Translations under genes and position numbers: made by a program | Assembly: GCA_027596075.1 (NCBI GenBank) | Contig: JADGJC010000208.1 | Location: 11,264 to 71,993 of the forward strand | Length of the DNA: 60,730 nt | Source: Rhizophlyctis rosea | Lineage: Eukaryota; Chytridiomycota; Chytridiomycetes; Rhizophlyctidales; Rhizophlyctidaceae | Direction: 5' to 3' | Notes under the pieces: model-generated | What the model was told of the DNA's origin: nothing | Database searches by the model: none | What the model saw: only the letters and a program-made list of their open reading frames with translations | Shown: in pieces, positions 23,444 through 34,483 of the stretch | Numbering within the stretch: the stretch's first letter is position 1 | Layout of the letters: each line of letters starts with the position of its first letter

Positions 23444-25077
23444 GGGTGGAGTATAGATTCCCATGTGAGGGTAATTCATGTTAGATAGAATCATTGTACA
23501 AATAGCGCATATTTTGTGTCCTTTTCGGGATCATTTGGCATATATATGCTGCATCGTTGACATCCGTCGTAGTGCCAGGATCAACCTGGCACGTCGGTGT
23601 GAATGCATTACGTTCAAATGATGGAAACAGGCATTTGCACAACTTAGCTCAACTTCCATAGACCGCGTGAGACCAGCAAGGAGTGAAACGGCAACCTCTC
23701 AAGTACCTCTAATTGGGGAGTGACACCCTTCATCAAGGCAGACACCAGCATGTCCGATATTGAACTGGATCTTTCAATCTGGCGTATCAGGCTCACCAGA
23801 CGACACACACCGCCAGACGGATACCAATCAATTCCAAATCAGGTCTTATGAGCACGTGTGTTCAGCCACAACCCCAGCCACGATCTTTTTCATCCAGAAT
23901 GGGCAAATTGGTATGGGATTGCCTTGTCATAACATGGCATAACATTGAGATAACAGTCCGCTTCACATAATCAGCCACAACGATAACGTCAGTAGCAAGC
24001 ATCACCGCACCACCTGGCACTGCAAGCAACGCCAATTGGCCGCAATCGGAAGGCCCCCGTGATTCAGGGTTCTCGACTGTCCGCATGCATAGCCTGCATA
24101 AACGAATGGGATGATTGCCTCCCCCAATCTTTGTCTCAACCATAACACTCAAACCCTCCTTTGTCTCGACACTGTTTTCTTCGATCTCTTCTTATCACAC
24201 ACATTTTCCCACGCAGACAATCCAATGAGCACCTAGATCCGTCATTCTCAGCACCCTTACAACATTGCTTCAACATTCCAAGCACGCACAGAAAACGGAC
24301 AACGCTCCCCTCTTTTTCACCTTAAACCCACCTCACGGATCACTCGCAACCATTCATACCACAACGGAAATACGCACACCCTAACTAAACCCCAACCCAC
24401 CACCCGCTGGTCGGCCTTCAAACATACGTACTCAGCCTTCCCGCACGACCGACACCGATTACCCAATGGGTTTTGGTCCCTGCCGGCTGTTGACAATCAG
24501 AAGACAGCAACAGCACTGGGATATCAATTGTCCGCTTCCACCGTTCCGAATAGGTGAGTGCTGGGGGGGATACTGTTTTTGTGGGATAGCTTGGCATTGG
24601 AAGGTGGTGAAACTGAACGTTTACTCTTGTGGCGAATAGGTGTTAATATCAATACTGTTGCGTCCGAGTTTGAGAGTTTGAGTTTCGATTGAGTTGACTC
24701 TTCTTGGTTTTGATATCTTTCCTTCTCCTTCTTGTGAGTTGCAATTGCAATTTGTTGGTGTTGATGATGGTTGCAGATAGTGCCTTGGGGGTGAGGAGAA
24801 TGGGGGATTGCTGGACGTAAATTCTGCATTGAGCTGAGGGAGAAAATGGTGTCTTTGCATAAATGAAGCTCCTTCTCAGTCGGTCAATGCAAAATTTGGC
24901 CGAATACCTTAAAAAGGGAGCGCTCACATTTGGTTTATGGGGTATACACTGTCGCAGACGAGTGTTGAGGACTGTGGAGGACGAGAAATCCCGAATTTGA
25001 CTAATTCGATTTTTACTCCAGTACTATCGCACCCACCTCACATATTTCCCACTTCAAAACAACACAAACATTCAATC
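23444..25077. other. long intergenic region, no gene seen
   Basis: 1.6 kb upstream of MAF1 with only short unsupported ORFs (for example minus 24152-23862). It includes an E-box-like CACGTG near 23852. Confidence 0.45.
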
Positions 25078-26335
25078 ATGAAATTCATGGAGTTGGAAGC
25101 CCTTGAGGCGCTGAACAACCAGCTTTCTGGCCTCGACGCCGGAGATGCTCGGATATGGGGACGTGCTGAATGTTACACTTGTGAGTCCTTCCTCCCTGCC
25201 ATACAAATACGGCGGAAACTCATTCTCACCAAACAAATTCGGCAAACAGGCAAAAGCAACGGAGAAGAAAAACGTCTCAAACATTACATCGACGGCAAAT
25301 ACGACGAAAAATTACTCGGGGAACCGGAGATGTTGAACGCCCCCGCCGGAGGCTTCTCACCTTCCTCCTTCTCCCCGCGTTCCCCAATTTCTCCATTCGG
25401 ACCCTTGAACGAACCCATGTGTCGCAAAACCCTGTTCTACCTCCTTGCGACGCTGAATGCCGCTTACCCGGATTATGACTTCAGGTTTGTGAAATCAATT
25501 TAGCAGCACATGGGTGCAGAAACTGAACACAAATTCCTTGTCGTGAATAGCGACATCAAACCAGAATCCTTCGAGAGAATACCGTCCCTTTCCATGGTTG
25601 TCAGCGGGGTGAATAACACCCTGTTGGCGCACCTGAATATTGGGTCGTTGGAAGCCAATGTGTCGGAGTACATCTGGACGGCGATTGATGAAGCGATTCA
25701 GTTGAATGAGTGTGAGATTTATAGTTTTAATCCGGATGAGGATTCTGAGCCGGATTCTGAGGAGGGGAATTTGTGAGTGTTTTTTGGTTTTGGAGTTGTT
25801 GGGAGGGATGCTCGCGCGGCGGGGGGTTTTCGCGGTGTTTCTTGGCGTTACAGTCTGGTGATTTTGGATCTCGAAACCGACCCATCATGATTATCGTCAT
25901 CACAGGTGGAGCTTCTACTACTTCTTCTACAACCGGAAGCAGAGGCGGGTGCTGTTCTTTACCGCGAGGGCGGTGAGCTTCCTTGTGCAACCGGAGGAGA
26001 AGGACAACATCTACGTCGACACGACGGATATTACTATGGATGATATGACGGTGAATTTGGAGGATGAGGACGAGAATGAGTAAGTTCGGAGTGTTGGGGA
26101 TGGGGTATCGCGTGTTTGGAATGTTGGGAGGGCATGTTTGGCGTGTTTTGGTCAGAATGGGAAGACTTACGTTTGTTTCTGTCCCGGTTGTTATAGCACG
26201 ATGTCGTTCGAGCAGTATACGATGAGTCAGCTTGAGGTATGTATGCGCAACTGTGATTTTGAGGGTTTCTCCACCGCGCGTCAGTGGAGACGCCATACTG
26301 ACGCTTTCCATCCAATCTTCCCATCACAGGTCTGA
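25078..26335 (+). CDS. MAF1: MAF1, repressor of RNA polymerase III
   Basis: Six exons: 25078-25180, 25250-25484, 25551-25772, 25906-26079, 26197-26236 and 26330-26335, giving 259 residues. All phases agree. MAF1 signatures appear in order: MKFMELEALEALNNQLSGLD, AECYTCKSNGEEKRL, KTLFYLLATLNAAYPDYDFS, PSLSMVV, DEAIQLNECEIYSFNPDEDS, NLWSFYYFFYN and the acidic end. MAF1 binds Pol III under stress and shuts off tRNA and 5S transcription; its activity is controlled by TORC1/PKA phosphorylation in yeast and animals. The final exon is only GTC TGA. The last intron is a multiple of three without a stop, so retaining it would extend the protein (see findings). Confidence 0.93.
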
Positions 26336-29300
26336 ACAAACATCCTCTCAGCACATCACGCAGTCTCATTGTGAACTCGCTACTGCACAACAAACCAAAA
26401 TCATCTTCTCGGACATAGCAGTAATATCTCTTCTCCACTAGGCACAGTTGGGGTGCGGGTTGGGAATTTTTATGGGTTTGTTCTTTGCATTCTGTAAAAT
26501 ATTTTCTTGCAGGTCAGGTGTGGGAAGGTTTTTTTTTTTTTCGTTTTCACGTTTTTTGCGATGGGCCGTCGGGGCTTTCCGCAGCAGTCTGTTTGTTAGC
26601 ATGGGAATGTGGGGTTCGAATCCTCCGCCATTGCACTATGTTTTTTCTTGTTTTAGATTGAGAGTTATCGGAGTGGGATTAATAGTACTTGCTGTTGTTT
26701 TGTTGTGATGATTTGGAGGTGGAGTTTGAGCTTGCGGAATGTTTGTGGAGGGAAGTCTACCAGCGCAGCAGGATGATCTATTTCGATTTGAGGTTATCTG
26801 AGCGGGCAAGCACGCTTTGTCGTGACTATCTTTTTGTGAGGGTTTGCGATGAAGGAGCGGTAACGTAGGCATGATTGGGGAAGAAGATTTCTTGCTGGGA
26901 ATATCTTCCCCATCCATCATGTGTGGGTGTAATCACTCGGCTGGCGGTGAACTCCGGAGGTTCATCCACATCGTTTACAGCTGTGAAAGACCTTCTTTTT
27001 CACGCTGGTTGCAAGCCTTGTGTCACTTCTTTGAGACGTACTCCAGACTAGTTACATTCTCACTGAGCAGCTGCAAGCATATTTGAATATAATGAAAGGC
27101 TGCCATGGAGCGTGTTCCAGAGCGCTCGCAGTACTGAAGAGTCTTTTCTCGACTTACCTTTTTTGTGACTTTCTCCATTCGCCAAACTGCTGCAACAACT
27201 CGAAACTAATTGAAGATGCATGGGGGCGATGGGTCGACATCGGCTATAGTATTGGGTCAAACTCCAGAGCATGTTAAATAGTACCTAAAAGAGAGGAAGA
27301 CATATGGTATCTTCCGATTCATGTTCGCAGCCTGCGAGTGGTGCGAGGTTGATGGCAATTTGACATACAGAATGAGACGCGCACGTTTTCACCAACTTGT
27401 AAAACTGACCATGTCAAGATTGCATACTGTTCAACTATTCTTGTGCGCCATACACACTGCGACACGAAGACGATGTATTTCTTTCTGAGGAAGGGCGACC
27501 ATTCAAGCATAGTAGGCATTTCGAAGGTTGGAAACTCCGGAGATAGTCGGTGATTCTCAATCCATTCACGGTACTTGTTCCCTTTCTGCATTCTCGTACC
27601 AAAAAAGAATGTCCATTGGACATCATCCTAATGGCACTTGCTGGGATAACCGGTAGCATGTCGTATATGTATTGGATTGCGTTGACATACTTGATGTATG
27701 AGTGTAGTCAGCTGATTGTCTTTTCTGTGTGATAATCAACAACGAGAGCTTTCACATTTGGAAGAGCGTCGTCTTTGAGCTCCTCAAATTGGCAGCGTAC
27801 CATGCCAAATAGTTTGTGAGTGTGTCGGACCTTGCGATGGTCGATTGCATGCGGATGCTGTGCGACCAAATGCATGCAGCATGTGCAATTCTGTTTTTAG
27901 CGCATTGAAAATCCTCATGGAGGGAAAACAGGACTGACCCGCTACCATGAGTAACTTCGATTAAACAGGCTAGTGTCGTCTGCACTATCAATGACAATGC
28001 CACTGGCCAGTGAAGAAAGAATCATGCTTCAGCCAAGGATTTGTGATTTTCAAAATGGGTAATTGCGTCCACTGCTCTCTGACAAAAAGGAGTCGACGGC
28101 AGTCTGACGGCCGAGCCGGAAGAGGAGAAAATTGTATTTGGGTTTGATGTTTGCCGCACTGCATGATGACAAATTCATGTATCAGCCAAAAGATCATTTC
28201 CCCACACTCGGCTCATAGTGTTGGACAAGACCAACCGAGGCGACACAACATTCGGGATTCCCGGATTTCATATGCAACTTGAATGCATTTGAGGACCGAT
28301 AAGACCGGCAATCATTCTTGCCGTTGTCGATCACGTCATTCTGAAGGCCCGTCTTCCGTCAACCCACTGAGGCAATTAGATGTCCTTAGACTTCATTTAA
28401 GGCAATGCAAACACACCCACATTCAATTATGATACAATGAGTCTATAAATCATCTGCTTACTCCAGTTGTGTCTTCATACTATTCGCCTCTGTAGCATCC
28501 GGCCGGCACACAGTATCCTTTTCTTTTCCGACGGAATACTAAGTTGCGCGCGCGCTATGCATCCATATCTTTTTCACACAGATATGATAATGTTGAACAG
28601 AGTGTTCAATGGTTTCCACCGATCGTGTCAATGAGCCGCTGCTTCCCGCCATACCACTTCTTCGAATCTTCTTCTTTTTGGATTTGTCCCAGCCAGTCTG
28701 GTCATTTGATTTCAAAAATGCCTCAAAAGAAATCACAGGGCATTTTGACTTCGGATGATCCCTGTGCAATCTCCTGAAGGTGAATTTAGTTGCATAGGTT
28801 GTCATCCATTCTCAATTTTGGAAGACGACATAGAGGTGGACACACTCATAATGTTATCTTTCAAGAGAATGCTCAACCTTGTTTTGGATGTCTATCTGGC
28901 TGTCCGAAATTTCCAAATGCCGGAACGCGATTATGTGAAAACTTCATTGCCATCCTAGAGGACAACGTTTCGTCCAGCTGGTCAATCTACGATGATTCGG
29001 TCTAATCCACTGTGTGCAGAGGTTTTTGTCCAAGGCGGAAGTGCGGGGGATCAGTGAAAAGCATCAGAAGCAAAAATAACATTGGCAGGAAGGTCACCAC
29101 TACAGACTCATTCAAGCAGCGCTTTCCACTGGGTCCTTCAGATTGATGGTGGCTTGTGATTCTTCCACTCGGTTGGACTCCACTCTTCCAAGCATAACAC
29201 CTTATACAGCTTTAAGAGTTGCACCGTAAGGCTTTGTATTGCCGGCCAACAGTGATAATAACCATGTAGGGCAGCCATTGGCGACTGCCAGACAGCTCAA

Positions 29301-29609
29301 ATGTGCTGGTGATTCAACTCATGTGGGAGTGTTCTTGCGAATCACATCAATAAACAAAATGTGTGCATCCCACGAGTTTACAAGTTCCCATTAGCGTTCA
29401 ACACCTCTCTACGGGACAAATGTACGTACATGTCAGGACAAATGAGCTGATTTGTTTCTAAGTCAGTGCGTTGTCTATTCCTGTGGAATAGCAGAAACAG
29501 TGATGATCTCTGTTGATTTCTGCCCATTTTCGGCGGCTCGGTTGTATCAGAGTTCACCGGGGTATCTTAGACTCCCCACCCCCCTCCCGTTCGGCCCCTA
29601 CCTTCCCCA
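26336..29609. other. gene-poor region with scattered unconnected ORFs
   Basis: 3.3 kb without a convincing gene. Several short ORFs look partly protein-like: minus 27591-27319 with EFPTFEMPTMLEWSPFL, minus 28003-27752, and plus 28755-28958. They do not join by splice sites and show no family motif. They may be remnants of an old gene or element. A tRNA-like relic lies at 26558-26635. Confidence 0.4.
26558..26635 (+). tRNA. degenerate tRNA-like sequence
   Basis: The ends can pair as a 7-bp acceptor stem: GCGATGG at 26558-26564 with CCATTGC at 26628-26634, one G-U pair. A B-box-like T loop (GGGGTTCGAATCCTCC) lies at 26611-26626. The T stem needs a bulge, and I could not fold a proper D arm or anticodon arm in the middle. 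It is probably a tRNA pseudogene or tRNA-derived repeat rather than a working tRNA. Confidence 0.3.
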
Positions 29610-31186
29610 TCAACACCTTCCCCACAACCGACACCACCCATCAAACCCACTCCTAACCTGAAACACACAATCACTATCATGCCCACAAACTAAATTACTA
29701 ACTACATGCAACGCCGCAGGATATATCAACCTCACATACGCCGCCAAGTAATTTCCCACCTGTCGTCGCGAGAAACCTTGTCGACGATTCTGGCAATCGT
29801 CGGCAGAGATTTTAGCGTTGTCGTTGGAACCAATGAGGTATGTGACGTCTTGATAGCGGTATTGTGGGATTTTGGAGGAGGTTAGGGAGAGGTTTCGGGC
29901 GGGGTAGTAGCGGGTGGGGTCGCCGAGGTTTTGGAAGCCGTACTGGGGAGGGGTCGATAGGGTATGTGGTTAAGTTCTCGTCCGTTGTCCATGAAAAGGT
30001 ATTGAAGACGTTCATGGAAGTGAAGAATTTCTCGCTTTGTTTTTCTCAGTTTTGTAATACCTTGTAGTCATCCCATTCGCCATCACAATCATTGACCTCC
30101 GGGATCCCAAAATCGTCTGATGAAACGGTGCAAGCGGTATGGCATGGACCACTGCCAGAAACATCATAGGGCCGCTCCGCTGTCGGATAAATGAATGACC
30201 CAGGTTCAGATAATACGTAACGGATCTGGTTTGTGCGAGAATGTGATCAGATGTCATGACACGGTGACAGAGCATTGGATCAAAGTCTTGGGCACTTATT
30301 ACCTTAACTCTATTACTTCCAACTTTCGTCGCATTTCCATACAACCCAAACGACGCATACCTCTGCACAAACTGTGCACCCGCTGAATGCCCCGCAACAG
30401 TGATTTGCGTCAAACTCGGGAACCGTCCACTCGTCAAAGCGGCGATGATCTGATCTATCGCACTCATGCTGTAAACACCCAACTCAGACGGCCTGCAAGT
30501 CCTACATTTACCCATCCCGCCCGCGATCCAGAAATCGCCATTATCTAATGGACTACCCCAATCGACTAGTCGGGTTGTGGAGTTGGTTGGTTGGCCCCAG
30601 TCGGAGAAGTCGATGGTGTTGACGGGGGATGGGTCGAAGGCTGATTCTAGGGTTCCGGTGTCAGGGTCGGCAGTGTACTTCTCACCGGTCGACCATTGAG
30701 TGGGCCATGTTGAAGGGTTTGCTTCATTGTAGCAGGTTGTCGTATCGTCTTGAGAGAGGCAGAGGAATTTGGGTGTGATGATTGCTATGTCTGTACGAGT
30801 GTAGTTCATGGCGATTGCTGATGTTACGGCTAGCCGATACACTGTGTTTGTGGTAGAACGAAGAATCAATGATGAGGAATATGCTCTGATTCCATTTTCT
30901 GTCCAACTCAATGAGGTTTCCGGAAAGCTATTACTCAACTAGTATGAGCATCTTGCAACTGTCCATGCACAAATATCAATGCTCGCGTCACGGCCGTACG
31001 CCCCGTCGTGCCTTCATTGGTGAGACTGTGCGTGCCAAAGTAGGCTTGTGTCCCAACGACACTGCCGTTTGTTGCGCGCATGGGGAATAACCCATTGCAG
31101 CGTTTCCGCCAGTCGAGTTCGCAGCGATAGGCAATGGTAACCTGAATCCAGGCGAAGAGGAGGAGGAGGGTGGCCGGCAATGTCAT
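29610..31186 (-). CDS. secreted alpha/beta hydrolase
   Basis: Exons 31186-30940, 30898-30303, 30225-30061 and 29942-29610 give 446 residues with matching phases; the first intron is only 41 nt. A signal peptide (TLPATLLLLFAWIQVTIAYR) is followed by oxyanion-side ALIFVHGQLQDAH. The nucleophile elbow is AGHSAGAQ, the acid Asp is probably in LIGSNDNAK, and the His is in VCGHDSDCVFQ, so the triad order Ser-Asp-His is complete. Many Cys residues (KCRTC, GPCHTAC, DDCQN) suggest disulfides in an extracellular enzyme. Substrate is unknown; esterase or lipase activity is likely. The region after the Ser elbow only reads sensibly when the 30302-30226 intron is removed. Confidence 0.82.
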
Positions 31187-31610
31187 AGTGGATCGAGTGT
31201 TCTAGTGAATTTGCATATGCTATAGAGAAAGACTGGTGTTCTAGAGAAGCTAGCGATTGGCTGTCAAGTTTGACAGCTATATATATCTCTTCTATCATAG
31301 AGTTCTATAAACCAGCGTCTATTCAGATTTAAGGGGTTCTTTTATGTTTACATAGTCCGTCCGCTTTCATTCCTATCGCTACCACCCCATTCTGACGCGC
31401 CAGCGGTCGGAGAGGAAAGAGCAAAGATACTTAAAAAATTGGGAGGAGGAAAACAATCGGGGGGAGTGTGAGAATCGGCAAATGCCAAAGTGAATGTTCA
31501 CCTTTGCCTTTGGGAGACGACCGTGGGTGATGCCTATTGTTGCACAAAGATAAAACCTCCACCAGAGCCCATACCGATCTCCGTCCTCTCCGTGCTGCGC
31601 TTTTCCCATT

Positions 31611-31950
31611 TTAGGCCATATCAAAAATCAAGGTTTTGGCGGGGCCGGGTACAGGCTTGTTCAGCACTTGATATAACGAAAGCAGCGGACGGGGTAAGGC
31701 CTTGGCGCCAAGCTTGACGGTTAAGGAAGGTAGGGTCCCCAAACCGGTTCTGGCAATTGCCTCGGTGGAAGTTGCCGGCAGTGGGTTGGGTGGGTTGATT
31801 TGAGGTGGAAGGGGTGGGAGCATTACAGTTGAGTTTGTGCGTCTTCCAGTGGGATTTTTGAAATTCTTTAGAGAAATATGCGGCGCTTTTGCAACGGCTG
31901 CAAAGGGAAGGAGCTGGTTTCTGGCAAACGACGCAGCCGCGCCGAGACAT
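31611..31950 (-). pseudogene. MYND zinc-finger gene, disrupted
   Basis: The start encodes a MYND finger: CVVCQKPAPSLCSRCKSAAY, then FSKEFQKSHWKTHKLNC. Two zinc-ligand Cys positions of the family consensus (YCSKEC) are Phe here, so the finger should not fold normally. After the finger the frame drifts into a basic sequence. A second frame over the same bases (31823-31611) is more protein-like (LGTLPSLTVKLGAKALPRPL), which points to a frameshift near 31800. It is most likely a young pseudogene of a MYND protein. Confidence 0.55.
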
Positions 31951-32816
31951 GGCCGGTCCTCCGTGTCTGAGTTTTGCTATGAAGAGCGGTTCCTAAATCC
32001 AGATGCAAGATTGGAGATGAGAGCTGGGAAGTAGTAAATATATATGATTTTGGGACCAACGTTCGAACTCTGACACGTCTCAAAACTGTCGTCCCGATGT
32101 CTCGCAGATTATGAGGTTGTGTGACCTGGCCCGGGCTTCGAAATTCGACAGCTGGGTTCAAACTTGCAGAAACTACTTTTGAAGTTGAGCGCGAACATGT
32201 GGTTGCGTTACGATACTAGCTGGTGAGCAAAAAGCAGGCTTTCGAGAATGAAGGTCTATTCCTGGCATCAACGTTGTGGTCGGAAATCGGATTTAGGTAT
32301 CACTGACTTGACTACCTGATGTCTGTGAATATCGGAAGAACGCGAGCTGCAACAGTTGTACGCACCGAGTCCACTGAATCGATCCTCATGGCTAGTCGAA
32401 CGATTCATCACAAGGTGTTGAAAGATGATCCTGGAACGCCGGATGTACTATGCCGGCATGTGTGCACTCGACACGACAGATGAAAATAATCATCCCTTAG
32501 AAATCTGTGTTGAACTCCTCGTGAAGTTCCCAAATGGAGATGTGGCAGGGCGTTCTTGTGAGCATGTTACCTACTGCTTTGAGGCGTGTGGAAAAATGCC
32601 CTTACCCGCCACATATCTAGCCACATAACTGCTTGGGGATGGAAAGTTCAAACCTCGACGACAATCGATAATATATAAGTTCACCCTCCACCGCCTCTGA
32701 CACCACCTTGCGAGAGTGCAATAATCTCCTTTCAGACTTTGAAAAATAGTTACCAGGAATTGAATTCTTGGAAAGAAAAGCTTAGAAAGGACGCAGAGAA
32801 GTCCAACCTTGGCCGC
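31951..32816. other. intergenic, no gene seen
   Basis: No supported ORF; downstream part is the 5' flank of the tRNA-like/U2 unit. Confidence 0.45.
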
Positions 32817-32876
32817 TGCTGACGCGCGCCCGACCCGTGGCGCATGAGCAGCCCCGGTTCGAATCCCGACTCAGCA
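32817..32876 (+). tRNA. truncated tRNA-like element with perfect B box
   Basis: TGCTGA (32817-32822) can pair with TCAGCA (32871-32876) as most of an acceptor stem. Inside lies GGTTCGAATCC (32856-32866), a perfect Pol III B-box consensus, preceded by TGGCGCATGAG, which resembles an A box. Total length is only 60 nt, too short for a normal tRNA, so an arm is missing. A T5 run follows at 32887. It could be a tRNA relic or a promoter element for the U2 gene 110 bp downstream. Confidence 0.4.
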
Positions 32877-32929
32877 CAAACTGCGCTTTTTGCTCAGCAG
32901 CTTTTTGCCAAGCCTCTCCCTCAAAACTC

Positions 32930-32936
32930 TATAAAT
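32930..32936 (+). promoter_or_regulatory. TATA box of the U2 snRNA gene
   Basis: TATAAAT lies 46 nt before the inferred U2 5' end, with a C/T-rich stretch between. Confidence 0.55.
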
Positions 32937-32975
32937 ACCACCCCTCCCCCTCTCCCCCTTGCTGTTCTTTACAAT

Positions 32976-33165
32976 CCTCTCAGGCCTATTGGCTTAGATC
33001 AAGTGTAGTATCTGTTCTATTCAGTCTGATAACTGAATCTGCCAACATTGTTGGTATTGTTATCAATCTAATTTTTGTAATCTGCCGTCCTTGTTTGTGG
33101 GCTTGCTCACAGGGGATGGCACTGATCGCGCCCTCTTTTCACTACCGTGGGCTGCGGTCGAAAAC
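32976..33165 (+). ncRNA. U2 spliceosomal snRNA
   Basis: The 5' part contains the near-universal U2 block: stem I (GGCCTATTGGCTTAGATC), then AAGTGTAGTATCTGTTCT with the branch-point-recognition GTAGTA. Stem IIa follows (TTCAGT...ACTGAA), then a stem IIb hairpin (CCAACATTGTTGG), an Sm site AATTTTTG at 33072-33079, and hairpins matching stems III and IV up to about 33165. The length of ~190 nt is typical of non-yeast U2. U2 pairs with intron branch points during splicing, in keeping with the intron-rich genes here. The 5' end at 32976 is inferred from the AUC start; the 3' end is approximate. Confidence 0.9.
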
Positions 33166-34483
33166 CATAAAACAAAAAAGAAAACGGCGTGGAGATGTTG
33201 GTCGTTGGTTTTGTGGTCCGCTGCTGGTTTACGGTGACGCTAGCCAGATCAAGGCCCTGAGAGGATTGGTCGCGATGTCATCGGGCAATGGGCCTGAGAG
33301 GATTGCCCCTGTTGAGAAAGTTATGAGAGATGGTCCACTGCTGCAACGTTTGCATGCTCTCAGTGAGGGTAGGTCGGGGAGAATCAACCGACACGATGCA
33401 TTGCCTGACCCTCGGCCCAAACCTGAACTAACCCTAACTAAATCCCAATTGCAAAACCGTTGAAATGCAAAATCATTATCAACGTGAATTTTGCGGGCCC
33501 TCCCCGTTGCTGACAAATTACTTCGAATCAACGTGCTTTGTGATGGGTGCAAAAAGAGCCTTCTCTAGCAATCTTGGTCAGAACCATCGTCGGTTGAGAT
33601 TGCCCGAATGGTGTCCTTCATTTCGCATATCTTCGCATGATCCCTTTGGCAGTTTCGTCCACATATGAGAAGTAGAGCAGTCAAAGACTCCTCCGTATTG
33701 GCTTGGTTTGGGCGGCCGGCTTTTGGCAGAGTGACATTTGTAACGCAGTTGGAACCATGAATCTGCCAGCCTACTCTTGGCATTAGGAAGTAAGTTTATG
33801 TTGTACTTCATGTTGTATTGTTATGTCGTCCGCACAATTGTGGATGTCTATAAATGTCGCCAACAGTTCAATACACAACCGAGCTGCATCCCTATTCGTC
33901 AAAAGAAAGGAGCGGATTTGACTAACGGACGCCAATGGGTCGGACGTGACGGTTCATCGCAGCTGGCAAGGCGTCAACAATACCAGAAGCAACTGTGGCA
34001 GTCGGAAGTGTCGCACTGCGTGCTTTTGCAAATCCCACCAGCACTTTGTAGTGTTGCCCTCAGCAACTCATTCTGAGCGTTCAACAGTCCCATCCCACAT
34101 CCTTTGATGTCTGAACTAAATCGCCGCATCCTCAAATGGGTAGACCGAAGTGCTGTAAGCCTTCTTCTTGCACTTTCCTCTGGCATTTGATCAACCACCC
34201 GCCAGAAGCCAGCAAGAAAAAGGGAACACAACATCCAGATGTCTCGAAGGGTTCTCCAACAAGTGCGGCTCATTGAAGATACATAACCGACCGATTGATC
34301 ACGAACCACGAAGGACACCGCACCACCCTCGCAAAAATGTGCAACACAAAACGAAAGGAATGCTGTACACTACAAACATTCCCAAAACAACAAAAAAAAT
34401 CATACCATATTTATATCAAAAAACCAATCACAAAACTCTCAATACCAATATATATACCACACCTAAGAATCTACACACCCACA
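33166..34483. other. intergenic, no gene seen
   Basis: No supported gene. A direct repeat of cctgagaggattg occurs around 33257 and 33291. Confidence 0.45.

Noticed and set aside
23862..24152. 96-codon minus ORF upstream of MAF1
   Set aside because: No domain, no splice partner, ordinary length for chance in this composition.
25485..25550. TAG at 25501 inside MAF1
   Set aside because: It lies in a 66-nt intron; splicing yields the conserved YDFS-DIKPESF join.
33418..33440. Telomere-like CCCTAA-type motif (aaccctaac)
   Set aside because: Single occurrence without tandem arrays; the same word also occurs inside an ERG5 intron.
32837..33463. 208-codon forward ORF
   Set aside because: It overlaps the U2 snRNA and its promoter; the translation has no domain and is a by-product of the RNA gene.
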